The notes beneath the pieces are model-generated. The model was not told the origin of the DNA, searched no databases, and saw only the letters and a list, made by a program, of their open reading frames with translations. From JBCCMB01 sp039026555 (lineage in GTDB: Bacteria; Pseudomonadota; Alphaproteobacteria; Caulobacterales; Hyphomonadaceae), in contig JBCCMB010000142.1 in NCBI GenBank assembly GCA_039026555.1, forward strand, positions 1 through 7,071: a DNA stretch of 7,071 nt, in the 5' to 3' direction. This document shows positions 1 through 4,809 of this stretch, one piece after another (positions within the stretch are counted from its first letter, which is position 1; every line of letters starts with the position of its first letter). Both the position numbers and the translations under genes were made by a program.

Positions 1-1758
1 CAGTCGAATGAGCTGAATTACGATGTCACCACGCTGCGCGGCGTTCTAAACTACCAGTGGGACGACCATCTGTTCACGGTGGGCGCGGAGCGGTTAGAGT
101 ACAATATTTTCAACCTATTTGCTCAGCACACTGAAGGTCAGTGGGAATTTGACTCGATCGACGATTTTGAAAATGGCGTTCTCGAGACATTCTTCTACGG
201 CAACGCCGCTTCTGGTGATCCGAATGATATTTCGGAAGAGTTCAAATACGCGATCAACACATTCTTCGTTCAAGACGAGTTGGTTTTCGATAACGGGGTG
301 ACCGTCACGGCCGGCCTTCGGTTTGACTACTACACCTCGGATGACGAGCCACGCTTTAACCAAAACTTCGTGGATCGGAACGGCTTCCCGAACACAAAGA
401 CGTTTGACGGAGAAGGCCTTGTTCAGCCTCGCCTCGGCATCTCCTGGGACTACAGCGACGTTCTGTCACTGCGCGGCGGCATCGGCCTTTACTCAGGCGG
501 CAACCCGAATGTTTGGCTGTCGAATAGCTTCTCCAATGACGGTATCTCGAACATTCAGCAGAACTCGTTCGCTCTGCCGCTACCAGGCAATCTACTCGAC
601 GGTTCGGTCACTTTCCTTAATGATGAAGGCGGTCAGGGACGTCCGATCTACGGCATTCCGGCGGAATATATTGACGCGGTTGAAAACGGGACGGCGAACT
701 CTACCGTCAACGCCATCGATCCGAACATCGACCTGCCGTCATCGTGGAAGTATTCCGCAGGCTTCACCTATGATTTCGATCTGCCGGGCATGTGGGGTCA
801 AGGGTATCGACTGGATGCAGATGCGCTCTTTACCGACATCAAGGCCAGCTTTGCGGTGCAGGATATTTCTCGTGTTGTCTCGGGCACAGCGCCTGATGGC
901 CGACCGATCTACACGCCGACCTTCGGCAGCCGGACAAATGATTTTCTGCTGACCAATGGCGCCGAAGGATCCGAGTTGGTGTTATCTGCGGCGCTCTCAA
1001 AATCCTATGACGATCTCGGCATAGATTGGTCGTTCGCGTATGCCTATGTGGACGCGGAAAACTCAGCCTCCCAAGTGTCAGCCGTTGCGTTCTCGAACTA
1101 TACGGGTACCGCGACGACCGACCCCAACAATTTGCCGGTGACGACCTCGAACTATGAGATCCCGCATCGGTTCACGGCTAAGATCAGTTGGGAGAAAGCG
1201 TTCTTTGGCGACTACTTCACTCGGGCCACATTGTTCGGCTCCGCCTATCAGGGGCCGCCGCAATCCTTCACTTTCGGGGGCGACGCCGGCGATGTGTTCG
1301 GCGACGTCAATGATTTCCGCAATTTGCTCTATGTTCCTACGGGCGTTGACGATCCGCTGGTTGAGTTTGGCCCTGATTTCGACACCGAAGCGTTCTTTGC
1401 TTATGTCGACGGTCAGGCCGCTTTGACCCGCGGTCAGATCGCCGGCCGTAACACGGATAAAGGACAGTGGACCAATCAGTTCGATCTATTCTTAGAGCAG
1501 GAATTCCCCGGCGCTTTGGACGGCCATAAAACGAAGGCGTTCTTGACCATCGAGAATATCGGCAATTTGATCAATGATGATTGGGGCCAGGTTCACGAGG
1601 CCAGCTTCTTCCAAACGACTAGCATTGTCGATTTGGCGGGCGATCTGAACGCCAATGGTCAGTACGTCTATGAAGAGTTCCGCGACCGCGACCCAGAATC
1701 GCGCATCACAGATCAATCCTTCTGGAATATGCGGATTGGCGTTCGTTACGAATTCTAA
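1..1758 (+). CDS. TonB-dependent outer-membrane receptor, Oar-like, C-terminal part (5' end outside window)
   Basis: The reading frame is open from base 1 and ends at TAA 1756-1758, leaving 585 visible residues; the ATG at 79 is internal, because the protein reads in frame upstream of it. What is visible resembles the C-terminal beta-barrel of a large TonB-dependent receptor: alternating aromatic/polar stretches, many Asn, Asp, Tyr and Phe, and a terminal Phe (ending VRYEF), the usual BAM recognition residue. Oar-type landmarks are FNLFAQ with FDSIDDFENG (about residues 37-59), QPRLG then GGIGLYSGGNPNVW (about 159-172) and ENIGNLINDDWG (518-529). Such receptors sit in the outer membrane and import a ligand using TonB-ExbBD energy. 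The signal peptide, TonB box, plug and any carboxypeptidase-like N-terminal domain would lie before base 1, so the ligand cannot be inferred. A strong terminator follows, so it probably ends its transcription unit. Confidence 0.88.
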   Translation, partial: QSNELNYDVTTLRGVLNYQWDDHLFTVGAERLEYNIFNLFAQHTEGQWEFDSIDDFENGVLETFFYGNAASGDPNDISEEFKYAINTFFVQDELVFDNGVTVTAGLRFDYYTSDDEPRFNQNFVDRNGFPNTKTFDGEGLVQPRLGISWDYSDVLSLRGGIGLYSGGNPNVWLSNSFSNDGISNIQQNSFALPLPGNLLDGSVTFLNDEGGQGRPIYGIPAEYIDAVENGTANSTVNAIDPNIDLPSSWKYSAGFTYDFDLPGMWGQGYRLDADALFTDIKASFAVQDISRVVSGTAPDGRPIYTPTFGSRTNDFLLTNGAEGSELVLSAALSKSYDDLGIDWSFAYAYVDAENSASQVSAVAFSNYTGTATTDPNNLPVTTSNYEIPHRFTAKISWEKAFFGDYFTRATLFGSAYQGPPQSFTFGGDAGDVFGDVNDFRNLLYVPTGVDDPLVEFGPDFDTEAFFAYVDGQAALTRGQIAGRNTDKGQWTNQFDLFLEQEFPGALDGHKTKAFLTIENIGNLINDDWGQVHEASFFQTTSIVDLAGDLNANGQYVYEEFRDRDPESRITDQSFWNMRIGVRYEF

Positions 1759-1783
1759 GGTCGACGACGCACGCATTTATCGG

Positions 1784-1817
1784 AGAAGGGCGGTCCAAGC
1801 GGCCGCCCTTTTTCTTT
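1784..1817 (+). terminator. Intrinsic terminator after the TonB-dependent receptor
   Basis: AAGGGCGG (1786-1793) pairs perfectly with CCGCCCTT (1803-1810). The stem extends to 10 bp with A1784-T1812 and a G1785-T1811 wobble, around a 9-base loop. It runs into T1809-T1813, then C and TTT. It lies 25 bases after the receptor stop codon, the classic position for Rho-independent termination, and separates the receptor from the downstream agmatine deiminase. Confidence 0.88.
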
Positions 1818-1860
1818 GGGCTCGCTTTAGTCGCGCGGGGCGGCATGATAAGCGCGCCGC

Positions 1861-2874
1861 ATGAGCCGATCGTCGCCATGCCCGCCGCCCGAATGGGCGC
1901 CCCATTCCGCCCTTTGGACGGCTTGGCCGGCCGACGCGGCGCTGTGGGAAGAGGATTTGGACGGCGCGCGCGAAGAAGTGGCGGCGCTCGTTCTGGCTCT
2001 TGCCGCGGAAGGTTCCGAAGGCCGAGTGGGCGATCGCGTTCGCGTCCTGGCGGCGAGCGAGGAGGCGGAAACGTCCGCGCGAAACATGCTCGGTCCGGAT
2101 ATAGATGTTGTGCGAGCCGCCTATGGCGACATTTGGCTGCGCGATACGGGGCCCATCTTCCGCTCCGCGACGACGGCGCGCGCGTTTCGCTTCAATGGCT
2201 GGGGCGGAAAATACAATCTGCCCGGCGATGCGGACCTGTCGCAGCGGCTCGCGGCGATCGCGGAAGTCTCGCTTCAGACACATGACTTCGTGCTTGAGGG
2301 CGGCGCGGTGGAGATGGACGGGCAAGGCACGCTCATCACGACGCGCGAATGCCTTCTAAATCCTAATCGTAATCCGGGATGGACCCAGTCGGATGCGGAG
2401 CGCGCGCTTGCGGAGGCCTTAGGCGCTGAGCATGTCATCTGGCTGGAGCGAGGGCTTAAAAACGACCATACGGACGGGCATGTCGACAATCTTGCGCGCT
2501 TTGTCGGGCCTGGGCGGGTCGTGGCGCAATCGCCGTCTGGTCCGAACGATCCCAACGCAGATGTGTTGCAGGAGATCGCCGAGGCGCTGGGCGCCGCGAC
2601 CGACGCCGCCGGACGTCGATTAGACGTGACGCTTATCCCATCGCCTGGCCGGGTTGAGGATGAAAAGGGCGCGCCCATGCCCGCCAGCCATATGAATTTT
2701 GTGATCGGAAACGCGTCGGTCGTCATTCCCACCTACGGGACGACCTCGGCCGATGACGGTGTCGCGTCCCTCCAAAATGTCTTCCCGGATCGGCGCGTAA
2801 TTGGATCGCCGGCAAGGAGCCTTCTGACCGGCGGCGGCGCGTTTCATTGCATCACTCAACAGCAGCCGATTTAG
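1861..2874 (+). CDS. aguA: Agmatine deiminase (agmatine iminohydrolase)
   Basis: This 337-residue protein belongs to the peptidyl-arginine-deiminase-like/agmatine deiminase family and should hydrolyse agmatine to N-carbamoylputrescine and ammonia in the cytosol, on the route to putrescine. Family motifs appear in order: PPEWAPHSALWTAWP (8-23), GDIWLRDTGP (89-98), FNGWGGKY (111-118), VLEGGAVEMDG (144-154), NDHTDGHVDN (201-210) and GGGAFHCITQQQP (324-336). By spacing against characterised agmatine deiminases, the catalytic residues should be Asp95, Glu146, His207, Asp209 and the nucleophile Cys330; all are present, so the enzyme looks intact. The start is fixed: an in-frame TAA lies at 1849-1851, no other start codon lies between it and ATG 1861, and the N-terminal family motif begins within ten residues. 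No Shine-Dalgarno sequence precedes the ATG. The usual partner aguB is not in the window. A peptidylarginine deiminase role is unlikely, given the short bacterial form. Confidence 0.93.
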   Translation: MSRSSPCPPPEWAPHSALWTAWPADAALWEEDLDGAREEVAALVLALAAEGSEGRVGDRVRVLAASEEAETSARNMLGPDIDVVRAAYGDIWLRDTGPIFRSATTARAFRFNGWGGKYNLPGDADLSQRLAAIAEVSLQTHDFVLEGGAVEMDGQGTLITTRECLLNPNRNPGWTQSDAERALAEALGAEHVIWLERGLKNDHTDGHVDNLARFVGPGRVVAQSPSGPNDPNADVLQEIAEALGAATDAAGRRLDVTLIPSPGRVEDEKGAPMPASHMNFVIGNASVVIPTYGTTSADDGVASLQNVFPDRRVIGSPARSLLTGGGAFHCITQQQPI

Positions 2875-2881
2875 CGGCTTT
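2864..2881 (+). terminator. Weak terminator-like hairpin spanning the aguA stop codon
   Basis: AGCCG (2864-2868) pairs with CGGCT (2875-2879) around the loop ATTTAG, which contains the aguA stop codon; only three T residues (2879-2881) follow. The 5-bp stem and short T tract make it a poor intrinsic terminator, so some read-through from aguA into rpmI is possible. It may be chance. Confidence 0.25.
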
Positions 2882-2903
2882 GACGAGGTGTGAAGATCGG
2901 GCC

Positions 2904-2931
2904 TTGATTCGAAATCGCGCTCGCGTATAAA
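2904..2931 (+). promoter_or_regulatory. Putative sigma70-type promoter for rpmI-rplT-pheS-pheT
   Basis: TTGATT (2904-2909) as the -35 element and TATAAA (2926-2931) as the -10 element are separated by 16 bases. This is the best match to a housekeeping promoter in the 149-base gap before rpmI. Transcription would start near 2938, giving a leader of about 86 bases. The call rests on consensus resemblance only. Another -35-like TTGACG at 2880-2885 has no good -10 at normal spacing. Confidence 0.5.
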
Positions 2932-2988
2932 CCGCTGTTTCCCGCGCCGGCTGGGCCTATTGGCATGCCTTGTCGGCCTTAAAATTGA

Positions 2989-3017
2989 GATGGGTTTGCG
3001 CCCATCCTCCTCAGGAG
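2989..3017 (+). promoter_or_regulatory. Structured rpmI leader next to the ribosome-binding site
   Basis: GATGGG (2989-2994) pairs perfectly with CCCATC (3001-3006) around a six-base loop. Directly adjacent, CTCC (3007-3010) can pair with GGAG (3014-3017), which is the core of the rpmI Shine-Dalgarno sequence, with a three-base loop. The two small stems could stack coaxially. The position fits translational control of the L35/L20 genes, known in other bacteria through L20 binding to its own mRNA, but the similarity here is positional only. Confidence 0.35.
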
Positions 3018-3019
3018 AG
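3013..3019 (+). promoter_or_regulatory. rpmI ribosome-binding site
   Basis: AGGAGAG lies with its AGGAG core six bases before ATG 3024. It decides the start in favour of ATG 3024 over the in-frame upstream TTG at 2970, which would add 18 residues not seen in L35 proteins. Confidence 0.85.
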
Positions 3020-3023
3020 CAAA

Positions 3024-3224
3024 ATGCCTAAAATGAAGACGAAAAGCGGCGTCAAAAAACGCTTCAAGATGACCGCGTCGGGCAAGGTGAAATCCTCCCA
3101 GTCGGGCAAACAACACGGTATGATCAAGCGGACTCCTAAACAGATCCGCCAGCAGCGCGGCACCACGGTTATGGCGCCGGAAGAAGCCAAAAAGGTGAAA
3201 GCGTTCGCGCCCTACGGCCTCTAG
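3024..3224 (+). CDS. rpmI: 50S ribosomal protein L35 (bL35)
   Basis: This is a 66-residue, strongly basic protein beginning MPKMKTKSGVKKRFKMT, the near-invariant N-terminus of bL35. A conserved G-K-V-K stretch follows (SGKVKSS), then a second basic stretch (IKRTPKQIRQQRG), and it ends in APYGL. Length matches the family (about 64-67). L35 is a small component of the large ribosomal subunit, assembled late. The ATG is preceded by a good AGGAG; the in-frame TTG at 2970 would give an implausible extension. It is the first gene of the rpmI-rplT-pheS-pheT cluster, with rplT 45 bases downstream. infC, often the gene just before rpmI in other bacteria, is not here. Confidence 0.97.
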   Translation: MPKMKTKSGVKKRFKMTASGKVKSSQSGKQHGMIKRTPKQIRQQRGTTVMAPEEAKKVKAFAPYGL

Positions 3225-3258
3225 CGCTCACCCGACATCATACCCTCTCGCGTTTTTT

Positions 3259-3263
3259 AGGAG
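3259..3263 (+). promoter_or_regulatory. rplT ribosome-binding site
   Basis: AGGAG lies six bases before ATG 3270 and just after a run of six T residues. It is the only notable element in the 45-base rpmI-rplT gap, which shows no promoter or terminator, consistent with cotranscription. Confidence 0.85.
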
Positions 3264-3269
3264 ATCGCC

Positions 3270-3632
3270 ATGCCCCGCGCTCGCGGAAAAGTCCCGGCAC
3301 ACGCCCGGCATAAGAAAGTCATCAAAGCGGCGAAAGGCTATTATGGCCGCCGCAAAAACACCTTCCGCACCGCTCAATCGGCGGTGATGAAGGCCGGCCA
3401 ATACGCTTATGTCGGCCGGAAAGTGAAGAAGCGGTCTTTTCGCTCGCTCTGGATCCAGCGCATCAACGCCGCCGTTCGCGAAATCGACGCGGACATGAGC
3501 TATTCGCGCTTTATCGACGGCGCCACGAAGGCTGGTATCGAGGTGGATCGTAAAGTCCTCTCCGACCTCGCCATTCATGAACCTGCGGCGTTTAAAGCCG
3601 TGGTGGAGAAGGCCAAGGCGGCGCTCAGCTAA
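3270..3632 (+). CDS. rplT: 50S ribosomal protein L20 (bL20)
   Basis: This 120-residue basic protein is of normal bL20 length. Recognisable blocks are ARHKKVIKAAKGYYGRRKNT (residues 12-31), KAGQYAYVGRKVKKRSFRSL, WIQRINAAVRE, and the C-terminal KAGIEVDRKVLSDLAIHEP ending in EKAKAALS. L20 binds 23S rRNA early in large-subunit assembly. In E. coli and in Gram-positive bacteria it also represses the rpmI-rplT mRNA, so it is a candidate regulator of the leader upstream of rpmI here. The extreme N-terminus reads MPRARGKVPAHARHKK rather than the common MARVKRGV-type start; this is a mild divergence in the rRNA-penetrating tail and the frame is intact. The start is supported by AGGAG six bases upstream. 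Confidence 0.97.
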   Translation: MPRARGKVPAHARHKKVIKAAKGYYGRRKNTFRTAQSAVMKAGQYAYVGRKVKKRSFRSLWIQRINAAVREIDADMSYSRFIDGATKAGIEVDRKVLSDLAIHEPAAFKAVVEKAKAALS

Positions 3633-3720
3633 CAGCGCTTCCCTGATTAGGCTTTCTCCGCTAATCCGACCGCAATAGCGGGGCGGACAAGGCCCCGTGC
3701 ACTTACTTCACGGGGCCGAT
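3633..3720 (+). promoter_or_regulatory. Structured rplT-pheS spacer, possible RNA switch controlling pheS
   Basis: This 88-base gap has three consecutive inverted repeats: GATTAG (3645-3650) with CTAATC (3661-3666), CCGC (3670-3673) with GCGG (3678-3681), and a perfect 9-bp stem GGCCCCGTG (3691-3699) with CACGGGGCC (3709-3717) ending three bases before the pheS ATG. A competing stem, GCGGGGC (3678-3684) with GCCCCGT (3692-3698), gives seven pairs including one G-U and excludes both the second and third hairpins. The third hairpin lacks a following T run, so it is not a standard terminator. No ATG-, GTG- or TTG-initiated Phe-rich leader peptide is present. The inverted repeats are visible; a regulatory role is inference. 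Confidence 0.5.
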
Positions 3721-4809
3721 ATGGCGGACGTTCTCGACAATTTAGACAGCATCGAAGCGGAGGTGCGCGATGCTATCGCGGCCGCGATCGATGAAGGTGC
3801 GCTGGAAGCGCTGCGCGTCGCCGAGCTGGGTAAGAAAGGCCGCGTCTCCCTGCTGATGCGCGAATTGGGCAAGATGAGCCCAGAAGAGCGCCAGAAAGCA
3901 GGTCCCAAACTCAATCGGCTGAAATCCGGTCTTGGCGATCTGATTGCGGAACGCAAAGCCGCGCTGGAAGCTGAGGCGCTAAATGCGCGTCTGGCGGACG
4001 AGCGCGAGGATCTCACCTTGCCGCCGGCGCCGGAGCTGATCGGCGCGCTGCATCCCGTCATGCAAGTGTTTGAAGAGATCGCGGCGATTTTCGGAGATAT
4101 GGGCTTTTCCGTCGCTGAGGGCCCGGACATTGAGGACGATTTCCATAATTTCACGGCGCTGAATTTTCCCGAAGGCCATCCGGCGCGGGAAGATCACGAC
4201 ACCTTCTTCATGGCGCCGAATGTAGAGGGCGTGCGCCATGTGCTGCGCACCCACACCAGTCCGGTTCAGATTCGCACGATGATGAGCGAAAAACCGCCCA
4301 TCCGCGTGATCATCCCCGGCCGCGTTTACCGCAAGGACTGGGATGCGACGCACACGCCGATGTTCCACCAAGTCGAAGGCTTGGTGATCGATCAATCCAC
4401 CCATATGGGCCATTTGAAAGCCTGCCTGACGGATTTCCTGGCGGCGTTTTTTGAAGTGGCCCAGCCGGAAACGCGCTTCCGGCCGCATTTCTTCCCTTTC
4501 ACCGAGCCGTCCGCCGAGATGGATGTGCGCTGCGATCGTTCCGGCGACGTCCTAAAAGTGGGCGAGGGCGCGGATTGGTTAGAGATTTTGGGTTGCGGCA
4601 TGGTGCATCCCAATGTGCTTAAGAATTGCGGGCTGGACCCTGACGAATATCAGGGTTTCGCCTTCGGCATGGGCGTCGACCGGCTCGCCAGCCTGAAATA
4701 CGGCATGCCCGATTTGCGGCCCTTCTTTGAAGGCGATGCGGAATGGATCCGGCATTACGGGTTCAAACCCTGGCTGCTGCCGACGGTGACCGGAGGGCTC
4801 AGCCAATGA
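3721..4809 (+). CDS. pheS: Phenylalanine--tRNA ligase alpha subunit
   Basis: This 362-residue protein is the catalytic class II subunit of the alpha2beta2 phenylalanyl-tRNA synthetase; it activates phenylalanine with ATP and transfers it to tRNA-Phe in the cytosol. Residues 1-100 are the helical, coiled-coil-prone tRNA-contacting arm (LGKKGRVSLL, then a charged helix). The catalytic domain follows: HPVMQVFEEI (111-120, motif 1 region), GPDIEDDFHNFTALNFP (134-150), LRTHTSPVQIR (175-185), GRVYRKDWDATHTPMFHQVE (200-219, motif 2), FFPFTEPSAEMDV (257-269) and GFAFGMGVDRLA (312-323, motif 3). Ala314 corresponds by motif to the E. coli pocket residue Ala294. ATG 3721 was chosen because MADVLDNLDS matches the usual start; GTG 3697 would add eight residues and lies inside a hairpin. 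No strong Shine-Dalgarno is seen, only GGGG at 3712-3715 within the hairpin. It overlaps pheT by four bases. Confidence 0.97.
   Translation: MADVLDNLDSIEAEVRDAIAAAIDEGALEALRVAELGKKGRVSLLMRELGKMSPEERQKAGPKLNRLKSGLGDLIAERKAALEAEALNARLADEREDLTLPPAPELIGALHPVMQVFEEIAAIFGDMGFSVAEGPDIEDDFHNFTALNFPEGHPAREDHDTFFMAPNVEGVRHVLRTHTSPVQIRTMMSEKPPIRVIIPGRVYRKDWDATHTPMFHQVEGLVIDQSTHMGHLKACLTDFLAAFFEVAQPETRFRPHFFPFTEPSAEMDVRCDRSGDVLKVGEGADWLEILGCGMVHPNVLKNCGLDPDEYQGFAFGMGVDRLASLKYGMPDLRPFFEGDAEWIRHYGFKPWLLPTVTGGLSQ
4792..4797 (+). promoter_or_regulatory. pheT ribosome-binding site inside the end of pheS
   Basis: GGAGGG lies eight bases before the pheT ATG at 4806 and within the last codons of pheS. Together with the ATGA overlap it supports efficient, coupled translation of the two synthetase subunits. 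Confidence 0.8.

Noticed and set aside
323..952. 209-codon open frame on the plus strand in a second frame
   Set aside because: It is nested in the TonB-dependent receptor frame, which has clear family motifs; the translation is rich in Ser, Arg and Thr with no recognisable domain.
1..1758. Receptor gene as recently transferred DNA because it looks less GC-rich than its neighbours
   Set aside because: Outer-membrane barrels are rich in Asn, Tyr, Phe and Asp, which lowers GC by itself; no repeats, integrase or tRNA border supports transfer.
1777..2325. 182-codon open frame on the minus strand opposite aguA
   Set aside because: It lies wholly over the terminator and a clearly recognised gene, and its Arg/Ala-rich translation is typical of the antisense of GC-rich coding DNA; no family motif is visible.
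2970..3023. Upstream TTG start extending L35 by 18 residues
   Set aside because: MPKMKTKSG is the standard L35 N-terminus, and AGGAG lies correctly spaced before ATG 3024.
3697..3720. GTG start for pheS giving eight extra residues
   Set aside because: The added residues MHLLHGAD do not resemble PheS N-termini, and the codon lies in the 5' arm of a perfect hairpin; ATG 3721 gives the normal start.
3633..3720. Phe-rich leader peptide for classical pheST attenuation
   Set aside because: The spacer has no ATG or TTG, its only GTG gives a reading without Phe, and no U-tract terminator follows the hairpin.
3708..4154. 148-codon minus-strand open frame opposite the start of pheS
   Set aside because: The Ser/Ala-rich product is the low-complexity antisense of the pheS coiled-coil region, with no independent start signals.
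3979..4488. 169-codon minus-strand open frame inside pheS
   Set aside because: It is a shadow of the pheS catalytic domain; no motif and no ribosome-binding site support it.
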